Source: Rhyzopertha dominica (Eukaryota > Arthropoda > Insecta > Coleoptera > Bostrichidae). From it: 64,000 nt of DNA. The DNA lies in assembly GCA_025024175.1 (NCBI GenBank), contig QCXZ01000041.1, positions 33,289,786-33,353,785 of the forward strand, in the 5' to 3' direction. The translations under genes and the position numbers were made by a program. Below are positions 21,574-32,800 of the stretch, one piece after another (positions within the stretch are counted from its first letter, which is position 1; each line of letters starts with the position of its first letter). A model generated the notes under the pieces. It ran no database searches and had not been told where the DNA came from. It saw nothing but the letters and a program-made list of their open reading frames with translations.

Positions 21574-21577
21574 TTAG

Positions 21578-22181
21578 GGTTGTATTGAAAGTATGCTTGA
21601 CTGTCGATTTTTTATATATTCGACGACGTAGTAGGCTGTGTCCTTTGTTCCGACAATTTTAGCTTATTCGGTGACTCGGCACTATAGTAAAGAATCATCA
21701 AAGTGAATCATATGTACTAATCTTGAATGTTATTCAGAGATAGATGACAAAATCTCTCAATTTACGATTTGAGGCCCAAAATAGCTACCCCTTTACCTAT
21801 GCCCATGCCCCATGTCTTTAAGTGGTTCAGGACCACTCCAGTTGTTAGTATTTTAAATATCAAATGTGTAGCCTTTGCTGTCGTCTCTGTCTCTAAAGTA
21901 ACTGTATTGTACTGTGACATCATGGAAAAGCAGAGAGGATTGTTAAAGTCTATTAAAACGGAGTTAGCAACCCTCTCTATCTACTCTACATCTATGGGCA
22001 TGGTTGACAAATACAACAAATTACAACTGACACGTGACATTTAACTTGTCATTGTCACTGTCATCTTGGTGCAGACTGCAGTCTATCTGCTGTGAACCTG
22101 TCACTGTGATCTGTGTTTTTAATTTTTAAGTGACAGCATGATTAATATTTTATAATTTGTCCAGCATGACGAGTTGAAATT
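21578..22181. other. Upstream region of PEX16
   Basis: Contains a 91-codon plus-strand frame (21769-22044) without recognisable motifs, probably not a gene. The PEX16 promoter should lie in the last few hundred bases. No clear TATA box was picked out. Confidence 0.4.
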
Positions 22182-22305
22182 ATGTCTTCGATATTATTTT
22201 CTCTCCCAGAGCTTTACTCGTCATACAGGAACTGGGTCAGTCAAAACCCTCTGATCGCCAGTGATTACGAAACGACAGCGAAATGGGTTTCATATTTTAT
22301 TGCTG
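22182..22305 (+). CDS. PEX16: PEX16 exon 1 (residues 1-42)
   Basis: Encodes the N-terminal [20 protein letters not shown] and the start of the first hydrophobic helix. It ends in phase 1 inside Gly42 before GTATCT. The next intron is only 56 bases. Confidence 0.9.
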
Positions 22306-25300
22306 GTATCTCAATCTCCACTTAGGTACTCTTGAAACTAGTAAAAGCACAAATTTTTCAGGAAGAATTAACAATTCCCATGTCGTCTCCGAACTGATAT
22401 ATGCTTTGTCAAACTTATTGGTGTTGTTCAACGACAGAATAATAAAACAAATACGTCAAAGGGAACTGCCTGCATCAGGGGACAAACTTAAGCTTTGGCT
22501 AACTACGGTTGAGTATGCAGAAGTCTTTTTTGAGTTGTCTGCAAAGAAACTATGGGGNGAATCGGGGAAGTGGTTGGTCATAGTTGCTGTTCAAATATTC
22601 AAGTATGTTGATATCTTTACTTACTAAAAATATGAAAACACCGTCAAATGCCATATACCCCATAGATTAATACTAAGTTTGTTAAAGCAAAAAAAAACAT
22701 CTAATTTTCGAGTTCTTGAAAAATTGGCTTTGAGACAGTGACATCAACTATGTAATTTGTTGCATCTAAGAGCAACTATAAGCATTATGTTGATAAGCTG
22801 AGCTAAACGTCATCAATGCATAATATGAATTAATTGGTACGTTAGGTAATTATGGAGAATACACTATTCATGAAATTTGAGGAAATTTTTTGAAATCTCT
22901 GTAATGTACCCTATTTTTTACATTATACTGAAGTAATTTTAGATTCCGGAAATTGCCACTTTTTTAATAGCGAGCATTTACATTTGGGACTGTTTTACTA
23001 TATGTGGTGTTCTTAATATGTTGCTTAGTGTGCCATATTCCTCTCCTAAGCGTAGTTCAAATATCCCAACTGATGTACGGCAATATTGTACAGGGTTCCT
23101 ATAAATGATTCATGCAACGCGGGCGGCGTTGTTTTCTGAATTCTTTGTGCCGCCTTTTTGTAACTGCTGCCAAGCTATGATATGCATGATGATAGTACTG
23201 AAGGTTGCAGATCAATGTCACACCACAGCTCTGAAATGTGAGTTTTCTGCAACCTTAAAGTTAATTATCCCACAAAGCACTACAGAATATGTTGAAAATA
23301 CACACACCCAGGCGTTTTCTCATATTAATATATATCAAATAATTCAAAAATCAACAGATAACAAGTATACGTCACTTTCCTGAGAGGCAGCAAATTGATT
23401 TAATCGATAATTTCCATAAGCGCCCTGGATGCATTCATTTCTAGAAACTCTGTATTAAGGAAAGGGCAAAATATTGACTGAACTGCTAGGGAGCATGTTA
23501 CATTACATAACAAGGAACACTACCTGTCATAAAACAGGACTAAGTATAAAAGCCCATTTTTGGAAAAGCCTTTTACACAGGAAAGGACATTGTACATGTT
23601 AATATTTAAGGTTTTGAGAATCTAATGATGAGTAGTAAATGAGTATTTTAAAGTTAATGGTGTAATGTCAATAATCACCGTGCTTTCTACTACTACACCA
23701 ATAAGAATGAATAAGTGGAAATTATTAATTTTTGCAAATCTAAATAAATATTAATATTTTAATTTATAAAATTGTGAAGATTTAAAGGATAAATTGTAAT
23801 GGCAAAAAATATTTAATTTCATTAATTCCGCGCATGAACTACTTTCCAATTTAAGCTTCAAGCATATTAAAAATATCAATAACTTTTTATTATTTTTATA
23901 GCGTTGTTTTGTAAACGTCATATGTAATGGCTTACGGTAGTAAGTTATTGTGAGTTCATTCTGCAATTTTTTTAAACTTCCAATAGGTTATAAAAATGAG
24001 ATTTTTTTTAAGTAAAATAATTATTTTATTAAAATGCATGTCTATGCTGTGCTGTCTTGCTGTCTACACCTCAACCACTGATCTCTAAATAACTGGATGT
24101 CCCTTACATACCAAAATGCATGTAAATTATTTGTGATAGATTTAAGCCACTTTCGCCTAGCCGCACCGTTAAATTGATAGTACGAGTACCAGCCGCATGG
24201 TGGCTACTTATCACAGTTTTGAATGACTTATGCGACATCCAGTTAATTAGAGATCAGTGACCTCAACCAACTGCAGATAGTACTATTTCGCTGTCATTAC
24301 AGGTCATCAGTGCAGTTTAGGTCTAGTGTAGACAACACGGCATAGAACTGGTTATGGGCAGCTAGGTGGCTTTATCATCATGTCAGTGTAATGCTGACAG
24401 ATGGCATTGCCATCCTAAATTCTTACGTTAATTATTTTATTATTAAAAGTTGAGTAAAGTCTTGCTTATTTGTCATATTGTGATGCAGGTTTTTAGATTC
24501 TGTCTTTGAGGAACTGTGCCACCAATTCGGTTAAGTAAATTCGAGAGCCTACTGGGACCATATGATAAATGCTTTAAGTTTTGGTGATTTTGTAGAGATG
24601 AGCAACTTTTAATAATAAAATTAAAATTTAAATAAAATTTAATAACTTTTAACTGCTCAACTTTTAATAATTTTTTTATGTAAATGAGTCTTATTTTTAT
24701 AAGTCATCGGAAGTTAAAAAAACAGGCCTCATAAATATCTATAATAACTAAATTTTATGTGTTAATTATTTACAAAAAAATACTGCCTAATGAATTTTGT
24801 GCAATTTTAGATGCATATGTCGACTCATCTTGGTTTTCAAACACAAGGAAACCATAGTCCCTTATCCAGCAATACCAGTTTTACAAAGGAAAGATGTTAT
24901 TCTGAATGATTCTTTATCTGATACTTCAGACATTCCTCACGAATCAGTGTCCTTTACTCTACGGCGATCAGGCAGAATAGTTAGAAAGGTAAATGGTTCT
25001 CCTTCACTGCTAGATAGAACTTGGCAACCAGTCAAACGAACGGATGCCCTGAATAATGAACAGATTATTGAAAAATCACTGATGAATCAACAACTAATTG
25101 CTGAAGTTATTTATATACTCAAGCCAGTGGTGCATTTAGCTTCAGCAGCATCCTTTGGTAATAACACCTGGAAGCCGTGGATGATTGCTCTTTTAATGGA
25201 TGCAGCAAGGTAATTAATACTGATTTTAACAAATTTTAATTTTTTTATTTGCTCCTCTTTTTTAGCCTTCATTTATATGGGACACTAAGAAAGGTAAACC

Positions 25301-25527
25301 CAAATGTGTTAACAAAGAATCAAGTGTTAGCAATTTCAAAACGGAAAGTGATGTTACTCATGTATCTGTTGAGATCACCATTTTATGATAAACACAGTAA
25401 AGATCGTATAAATGCATTGTTGATGTCTTTAAGTAAAAACTTGCCTCTGGTTGGTATAATCTGCAATCCAATAAATCAGTACCTGCCGTTTTGGCAAAGT
25501 ACATATTTTTACATGTGGTCTACATAG
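22182..25527 (+). CDS. PEX16: Peroxisomal membrane biogenesis protein PEX16, 4 exons
   Basis: PEX16 is an integral peroxisomal membrane protein that acts with PEX3 and PEX19 to recruit membrane proteins to new peroxisomes, starting from the endoplasmic reticulum. Four exons (22182-22305, 22362-22602, 24811-25209, 25266-25527) join in phase to 341 codons plus stop, close to the roughly 336 residues of the human protein. Conserved blocks are [20 protein letters not shown] and [19 protein letters not shown] in the N-terminal half, [11 protein letters not shown] in the middle, [13 protein letters not shown] then [16 protein letters not shown], and [15 protein letters not shown] and [14 protein letters not shown] at the C-terminus. 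One N (22558) falls in the third position of a Gly codon. The start ATG gives [12 protein letters not shown], aligned with the family start. Intron 3 (2.2 kb) holds two transposon-derived repeats. No frame breaks. Confidence 0.95.
22362..22602 (+). CDS. PEX16: PEX16 exon 2 (residues 42-122)
   Basis: Follows a TTTTTCAG acceptor. Carries the most conserved N-terminal block with the Trp-Leu rich [20 protein letters not shown]. Ends in phase 2 before GTATGT. Confidence 0.92.
23089..23454 (-). mobile_element. MITE in PEX16 intron 3, complete copy
   Basis: The ends form an inverted repeat of about 26 bases: tacagggttcctataaatga at the left and the reverse of catttctagaaactctgta at the right, each running into a tgcat(g)aat block. 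TA steps at both ends suggest a TA target duplication. A partial copy of the same family in the other orientation lies at 48693-48990. The inside shares the block agaattctttgtgccgcctt with that copy. No transposase. Confidence 0.75.
24029..24426 (+). repeat. Hairpin-rich repeat family, copy B (long form)
   Basis: Begins ttaaaatgcatgtctatgct and ends ctaaattcttac. The long form adds caactgcagatagtactatt and a segment ending gtgtagacaacacggcatag, which is the inverse of the entry segment (ctatgc-gtg-tgtctacac), so the 5' half itself folds back. It is interrupted by a hAT-type MITE at 24076-24259. Confidence 0.8.
24076..24259. mobile_element. hAT-type MITE, 184 bp, nested in repeat copy B
   Basis: The ends cactgatctctaaataactg and (reverse) cactgatctctaattaactg are nearly perfect inverted repeats continuing into gatgtc. 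An 8-base target duplication acctcaac flanks it (24068-24075 and 24260-24267). CACTG ends and an 8-base duplication are the hAT signature. The uninterrupted site is seen in the related copy at 59836-59860 (caccacaaccaactgcag), which confirms the boundaries. Confidence 0.88.
24811..25209 (+). CDS. PEX16: PEX16 exon 3 (residues 122-255)
   Basis: Acceptor ATTTTAG, donor AAG followed by GTAATT. Contains the basic cytosolic loop with RRSGRIVRK and the conserved WKPW motif before a membrane-associated helix. Confidence 0.93.
25266..25527 (+). CDS. PEX16: PEX16 exon 4 (residues 255-341 and stop)
   Basis: Acceptor after a T-rich tract ending TTTTTTAG. Carries the RSPFYD motif and the C-terminal Trp-rich end typical of the family, then TAG. 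Confidence 0.93.
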
Positions 25528-25529
25528 TA

Positions 25530-26190
25530 TTGTAAGTCTAAAATAGTTTTTATACTTTTAAGTGTTAATAAATAAATATGGACTGGGAAATTGTATATTT
25601 TATTAATTATTTTTTGTATGATATGCATGTTTAAAAAATAGAGCTGAATAACACACTATAAATTATGTAACAATACAATGCCTTCTCCACTTTATTAAAA
25701 AATGTTAATGTGGGAAAGCACTTACGGTCTTAATGGCCAAGAGGAAATATTAATTTTTGATATGATTTCCTAAAAATGAAAACAAAGTAATTTTATGTGT
25801 GCGCAGTTGCAGAAAGTCACCAACCTATTACCGTTGAAAGTTGAACAAATTATTTAAAATGGGAGAGTTAAAATTTTGAATTTAATTTAAAACTGTAACA
25901 CTGGTAATTTAAAATTTTAAAAATTTAAAATTTTCAAACTGTAAAATTGTTACATTATCCAAAATACTAGTGTGGTTATTTGAAGTAATAAGTTGTTGAT
26001 AAGAAGGAATCTATGTCAATTTTTTTTATATATTTTAAAATTTTTTTAAGGGTTTAGCTCTAACAATGGGAAGATAATACAAATCTATGGTGACATTTCT
26101 GTGATATAAAGGGGTGTAAAATCCATCCAAGTGTAACCATAGATCTACGGTGTAGTGCAACATATCTTGCGAATTAGAATTTAAGATGGC
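25530..26190. other. PEX16 3' flank, very AT-rich
   Basis: Apart from the polyadenylation signals, nothing recognisable. Confidence 0.5.
25567..25576 (+). terminator. PEX16 polyadenylation signal
   Basis: Two overlapping AATAAA hexamers lie about 40 bases after the PEX16 stop codon. Confidence 0.65.
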
Positions 26191-27150
26191 CTTACCGTTA
26201 TATATATGCTACAGTGGCTATAGACACAGTATGGCTATACTGTGATCACATTTTCTATTAATCTTGTTGTGTTTCCTCCAAATTTGGTTTTAAACAAGTG
26301 AATGTCAGTCTTTGGAGAATGGGCAACAAACGAAAAAATTATATACTTGCACTTTTCACTGTTGCATTCCAGATACCCTGACTTGTCTAGTCATATAATA
26401 CTTTTAGTCACTCTGGAAGTCTGGTTATTGTGGATCGATTTTTTAACGTCTATTAAAAATAAAAATTTGTATTTTCGGCAAGGTAGCGAATAAAAATTGA
26501 GATTTTGAGTTGATAACGTTTTCAAGTTCAGTATAATGCTTCCATAAAGATCCGAGGAGGATTTTTGTTACCTTTTCAATTATTTTCTATGTTATTTGAG
26601 GATGAATTTTTCTGATTTTTGTTTTAACTTTTTGGGTAATTTACTGGAAGCCGGTAAAACTTTCGAAATAAAAAAATATATCATAACAAACTACCCCCAA
26701 ATACCAAGTTTTATCTTAATATCTCAAATAACAAAGATAATTGAAAAAAACAAAAATCTACCCCTGATTTTTATTGGAGGGTTATACCCAACTTACAAAA
26801 GTTATCAATTTGAAATCTCGACTTTTATACATAACCACGGGTAAGCTACCCAAAATGCCCAAAAAATTCGACATCACAAATTTTAACATAAAATATATTT
26901 TTTTAATTGGCGTTAAAAAGTTGATCCGGAATAATAGGACTTCCGGAATTCTGTAGTGATCGAGTGTAGCACGCACAGTTGCACCAGGATATCCGGAATA
27001 CAAAAGTGACAACCGCAAATCCATAGCTTTTTTGTCCACCAACCACAGCCCTCCAAAGAGGGACATAAACTTGCTTGCAACCGAATTTGGAGGAAACATG
27101 GTGGCCACCGCACTTATGGCCATACTGTGCTTATACAGTCACGTATTATT
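26190..27150. mobile_element. Second foldback element between PEX16 and brummer
   Basis: The left arm contains acagtatggctatactg, tgtttcctccaaatttggtt and gtctttggagaatg. The reverse of the right arm contains acagtatggccataagtg, gtttcctccaaattcggttg and ctctttggagggct. Pairing continues inward through ttccagatacc / ttccggatatcc and gataacgttttcaag / gataacttttgtaag to a centre near 26.63 kb. The arms are about 400-450 bases with a small loop and more divergence than the 19.8-kb foldback, so it is likely older. End points and target duplication are not sharp. Confidence 0.7.
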
Positions 27151-27249
27151 TGCTACTATTTGCAGACATGCAATACCTGCTATGTATGTTTATACAGGAC
27201 ACTATGGAATCAGCGAGGCTGTAATCATATCTAGGGTAGATGACAGTCA

Positions 27250-28860
27250 GTAAATTCCTTAGATATGCAGAGTGCTACATTTGAGTGGACCACTATTTTG
27301 AAGTGAAAATTGCATCTTTTAATTTGACTTAAGATAGTCACTAACATAAGCTAAGCAGTCCGATTATGAGATATCAGTGATTTAATGGGGTGTTTGATGT
27401 GTTATGTGTATCAGTAAATAACTACTTGTTAGTCATTATATCTATTATACTACAAAAGCAGCTCCTGTCACTAAACCTCTCTATTAGCGCTATCAATGGT
27501 ATAAAGTGACCCTGTAAATAACAGATTAGTCTGCTATGAAAGTGGTTAAAACTTACCGGTTAAAAGTGACGAATGAAAATTACAATTTTAATCCAAATTG
27601 TTAAGTTGATAATTAATTACCTTAGGTCATTCCCAAAACTGGTTAACCTATGGTTTTATTATGTCCATGAAAAGCGTGCCGAGGCTTTCTTAAACTCTTA
27701 AACGACTTGTAGTGTTCAATTGGTTCATCAACTGAAATTTCATCAAATTGTTATTTGACGGCACGAATTCTCTCTTTCAACTGACGCTCAATGCCTCATT
27801 CTTATGCCATTGTTAGTGAAGTCTCAAAAACATTTTCAAAATTTTGTCTCAGATTCTGCAATTGTTCAGGAACTCTTCTCACCAAATCTATTGTGTGCCA
27901 GATATCAATATAATTTTTTTGCAAGCATTATGAAAGCATATTTAACAAATTCGAAAATTTGTCCTTGAAATGTAAGTAAAAATTTAAAATGTTCTATTTT
28001 ATTTTGTAAAGCCTTTTCTTCTTCTCTGTGAATTTTTTATTGCTATTATGGCTATGCTTGACAAACATTTAACATACAAAAATGTTTCCAGGACCTGTCT
28101 AGTCGAGTCTTTGTGTCATCTGTTTAAAATCCTAGGTAAGACTGCTATAAACTGCCCACCCCTCGCAGCACTTCTNTGACCTATAAACTGTTTTCTCATN
28201 TTTAGTTTTAAGAACTATACTTGCCACAGCTAAAGCCAGCAGCGATGTATTATTACTACATATTCCATTTCAATCAACATCGCTACTGCTGTATAAAAAC
28301 ATTTGAAATATGGCGAGTAAACCAAGTTTGTATCAAAATTATAAAAATTGTGTTTTTAAATATCTTTTACCATTGGATATGAACAAGGGGCCCATAGAAC
28401 AGCCGGGGCCCTCCTGCATTGCGAACCCTATCGGCACACTACTGTTCTCAACCACTTATTCTTGGTAACTGTTGAACAGAGCAATGCAATCGTTTTTGAC
28501 AGTCATTTAAAACCTTCGAACTGGTTGCCTGTATTTTGCAATATGCAAGGCCATACATCTAGAGTACTTCAAGTTTTTAAGTACGAGATCATATTAGGTG
28601 GTTAACTTGTTAAGGTAAACCAGTTAGACAGTTAACATAAACCGATTAACTGCGGTTAACCGACCGTTTGTTAATGTCTATAAAAACCGCCCTTTTTTGC
28701 CACAAAATTCTACGTCACAAATAGGATGTTGAACAAAGTGCTAGCAAGTAGAATGCACACAAAAGACCTTAGAAACAGTACTGTTTATCCATCTTACACT
28801 TCCTGTAACATTTGTATCTAAACTGATTTAAATTATTTATTAACATTACATATGCCTTAT
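27250..28860. other. Intergenic region between foldback and brummer 3' end
   Basis: The minus strand at about 27.6-28.15 kb has interrupted, coding-like text with many stops, possibly an old hAT transposase, but I cannot support a family. Two N bases lie near 28.2 kb. Confidence 0.35.
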
Positions 28861-29143
28861 TCTTTATTGTACAACTCCAGCAAATAAAAATATTGTGGCT
28901 TTAAATTTAAGAACTCGGGTAGTAATTTTTTCCGTCAATATGTTTCTTCCAAATAATTCCTCATCCCTCGTGTTTAATGAGCTGGACAGAAATGTGGTCA
29001 AAAGGTACAACTTCCAAAACATTTGGCAATTCAAAAAACTGAAACAAGTCCCTTCAATGAGGTAATTCAGAAAGGACAATTCTCACACAGAGATTTGCGT
29101 TTGTGAAGCCATATGTATCCAAATCATCACTTTAACCATTGCT

Positions 29144-29149
29144 TTTATT
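29144..29149 (-). terminator. Candidate brummer polyadenylation signal
   Basis: AATAAA on the minus strand about 270 bases beyond the stop codon. Further hexamers lie near 28835 and 28861, so the true 3' end is uncertain. Confidence 0.4.
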
Positions 29150-29420
29150 CAAATTCCCAACTGTTGGTATAATGAAAAAAATTAATTTGGTAGTGGTTTA
29201 TTGCAGACTATTGTATTTTATCAGTTACAAATAAATAACCTGGCTTTTGATATAATATCAAAACCATAGAGAGTAATAATTGCAAAATACTAGTTACAAA
29301 CAATACAACAACAAAACAATCATTATAATACTCTTATCGGAATATAAAAAAAATATATCTCAGTTTTTCTCAAATATCACATGTTTTTTGCATTTTTCTT
29401 GTCGTCATTGTAATATTAAT

Positions 29421-29804
29421 TTATGAATCTAATTTTTCGTATGTATAAGCAGGTATCTTATAGTCTTTGTATCTGTTGGAGGCCTGTTCGCATTCAGGTT
29501 TGAGCAATGTCATTTCGTCTTCTGGTTCGTCAACCTTGTAAGCAGGAGTATTCCATTCACTTTCAGGATCAGAGAAAATGTTTGTGGAGTCCTTGTCTAA
29601 AATATCATCTTGGGAAGATTGGGAGAGTTCTTCACAGCTGCCACTTTCATACTGAAATTCAAGCTGTCCCATCTCATCTTTGGCCCATCCCGTCTGACCC
29701 CAGTCATCATCAAACTCCAACTGTGTATTGACGTCTCTTTCTTGATTTGTTTGTACAACTTCAGAGTCACAGTCGGTTACATCGAATATTTCTGTTACTT
29801 TCAC
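29421..29804 (-). CDS. bmm: brummer exon 7 (residues 479-605 and stop)
   Basis: Last exon, very acidic (many Glu/Asp), ending [12 protein letters not shown] then TAA. The acceptor follows CTTTCAG. Such acidic tails are variable among insects and I infer no specific function. Confidence 0.88.
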   Translation of the reverse strand: MKVTEIFDVTDCDSEVVQTNQERDVNTQLEFDDDWGQTGWAKDEMGQLEFQYESGSCEELSQSSQDDILDKDSTNIFSDPESEWNTPAYKVDEPEDEMTLLKPECEQASNRYKDYKIPAYTYEKLDS

Positions 29805-32800
29805 CTGAAAGACAAAGGCAGTTTTTAATTAGACAACAGTAATAACGGTGTTAATCAAAATTTCAGTTATAGCTAATTTCTACTCATTATGAGAGAATTT
29901 ATTATCCACAAATTTTCAGTTATAGACATTACAAACGATTTTATGCAGCTGATAATGAATTACATTCTCAAATTATTTGCATACAAAAGTATTTAATATG
30001 AAAATTAAAAAGAAGCAATTTTAAAGAAAATAAATGAGTTACTTACATAAGGTGGTCTAAATTAATATATTTCTATAACTTCATTACAGAAAACTCTTTT
30101 ATACAAAATTTTGAGTAGTATTAGTAAAAATTATTTTTGAACATGGCAGGCTTCTTATTATATCGAAAACACACTAACTTTTTTTCAATGGAGGACTCCA
30201 TTTTCTGCATTGCTTATAAAAATTTTATGCCATTTGCATCAGTTTTATCAAATGTTTGTACCATATATTTTTTTAGTAAAAACAATTAATATCTCGCATG
30301 CATATCGTTCAACACTGTTAACGAGCTTTACTTTTTTGGGATAAAATAAAATTTCTAAAAATGGTTTTCAAATCATGGAAATTGGGTAAAAACTTATAAG
30401 ATGGAATGATGTCTATCTAGATTTTTGAACTGAAAATAATATGTGCATTATTGCCACGATATGTACTTTTGAAACTAGTTAATACAGCCAATCCCAATAT
30501 AACATTTATTGCACATGAGAGCTTTAGTTTCATCTCTAATTATAATAATTCTATTGGAATAATAAAATATATGGTTTTGATATGTTAATTAACAGGTTCT
30601 TGTTTATTCATTATATTCATTATTATTTTTGGCTTCTATATACAATATATTTTTAACATAGTTTTGCATTTGTATAATTAAATGTAAATAATTAATTAAT
30701 TTTGGAAAAAGCAAGAAAAACTTAAAAAAATGTCATTATCTAAACATATACCAATGAACATGCATGTGCTTAAAAGAAAACAGATGGTTTAATACCCTAT
30801 TAATAATAATTTATCACAGGTTTTAATTAAAATCTTGATGTATTGGTTAAGTAGCTTTCCCCAATTGATACGCTCTTGGGTATTGTTCTCTAAATTGTGA
30901 TTATACTATCTTAAGTAAACAGGTGCATAGGTCGAGATAAATACCCTCTGAGTAAATATTAAACTAACAAAATGATACTTTGTATCACTGACAGGTGATT
31001 ATTAGTAAAAAAATATGTACACACTATTATCTGAAAATTATGTCTCAGACACAGGACCTATTTCTTCTTCGTAGCATGGATTAAATTTTATTTTTAGTTT
31101 TCAAATTTTGCTTCTTATCTTGCATGAATGAAACAAGACAACAATACTAAGAATATTATCTACACAAATAACTAGTTCTGTGAAATAATACTCAAATTAG
31201 TTGTTAATTTAACTTTCTTATATAAATAACGTGCATTTTTACAGCAAATTCATTATATAATATATAGAAGAAAGGTAATTTTCCTTATACATTTTTTTAT
31301 TTATATGATGGCTTAATTTAAGAAAATTAAATATGAAAATAAGATAATTACAAAGCAAAACATTTACTTTCAAGCAATTTAATATTTCTACTTACTTTAT
31401 TGTTTTCATCCATATAATAATATGCCATGATAGCCTCATGTTGTGCTGTTACTTGTAAAATATGATCAAATGTGTCATGATCTTGTTCGCTGACATCACC
31501 AATTGTAGAAGCCAGACTTGGTTTCTTTGAGAGCATCCTTGTTGAAAGTTTGGTGGGTGGACTTTGATCGTCAGGCAAATCGCTATAAATAGCGCTGATT
31601 AATTGGTGTGATCTTTGGCACTACAGTGCATATCATACCTGTCCTCCAAGTTTAGTGTAAAGTTCAAATTCACTTTATTTTTGGCCGAATCCACATTATC
31701 CTCTTCTCCAGTATACTCAGTTATCTTGAACTGACATGTTATCTTTGAGCTCAGCTGCTTGCGTTTTTTGTTCACCTTGGTTATTACATCTGCAACTTGC
31801 TCTAGGAAGTATTTACTTAGGTCCCATACTGAGCTGGTGATGTGGGGTGCTGTTGATACAAGTCTAAAAACGATTTATGATATAATGTGATGTTATTAGC
31901 GTTCCTGATAAAACACACCCTTTATCACCAAACATAAAAAAGCAGCAAATATTGACAAGCAGTTATGAAACTAAAGCTAAATATGTATAATAACAATACT
32001 AATAAATTTAACATCTATGAGATAAACAATCACAAAATTTGCTCAGCTTAACATAGACCCCGGTACAGCAAGAGCCCAGACCAACATTTTTCGAACACAT
32101 TAGTTCAAGGCTTCTTAGCATTGGGAAAAAGCAAATGATCACATTGAATTTTTATTTACTTGTTGAAAACTGTTATGACAAGATAGTATGATTCTCTACT
32201 ATGATGTTTTTTAGTAAAAAAGTGTATTCCCAGATCCTAGAACAGGCTCGCAAATTGATAAAAAAGGTGATGGGGGTTTTATAAAATTAAAAAAAATACT
32301 TCAGCATAATCGACATTAGTACTATTGCATAAATTAAGACATTCGAAGGAAAAAATGTGGGAAATGGATAGCTGTTGGCTAATTGATGATGTACTACTTG
32401 AGCAGTTTAGCATAGCCTTTATATTATCTGATCAGTTTACTAATTATATTTAAACTAGTAACAATTTTGCTGAAGATTAATCTACATATAAGCTATATTG
32501 TTTTTCATTTTATTTATTTCAAAGCACACTGTTGAATGAAATTTTTAGTGTGTTAGTAGTGCAAGTTATTGCACTGTTAACAACTAACCCCAAAATGTAT
32601 TTCAATTTGATTAATGTGAAAACACTAAATACAAAGATTGATTTCAAGAAATGAAGTGTGTCTTTATAAAAGAAAACTTCACAAAAGCTAACTGGATACT
32701 AAAAAAAGTGAAAAAAGATGTTGATTTACCAGTGTCACAAGATATATTACGAAGCATGTTTTTAACACATTTTGTTTAGTTTCAGCTTGAATTTAATTAA

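Noticed and set aside
21769..22044. 91-codon plus-strand frame upstream of PEX16
   Set aside because: No motif, no splice signals and no phase relation to PEX16 exon 1. Its composition does not stand out from background.
27600..28150. Possible hAT transposase relic on the minus strand
   Set aside because: The text is broken by many stops and no diagnostic hAT motif could be read.
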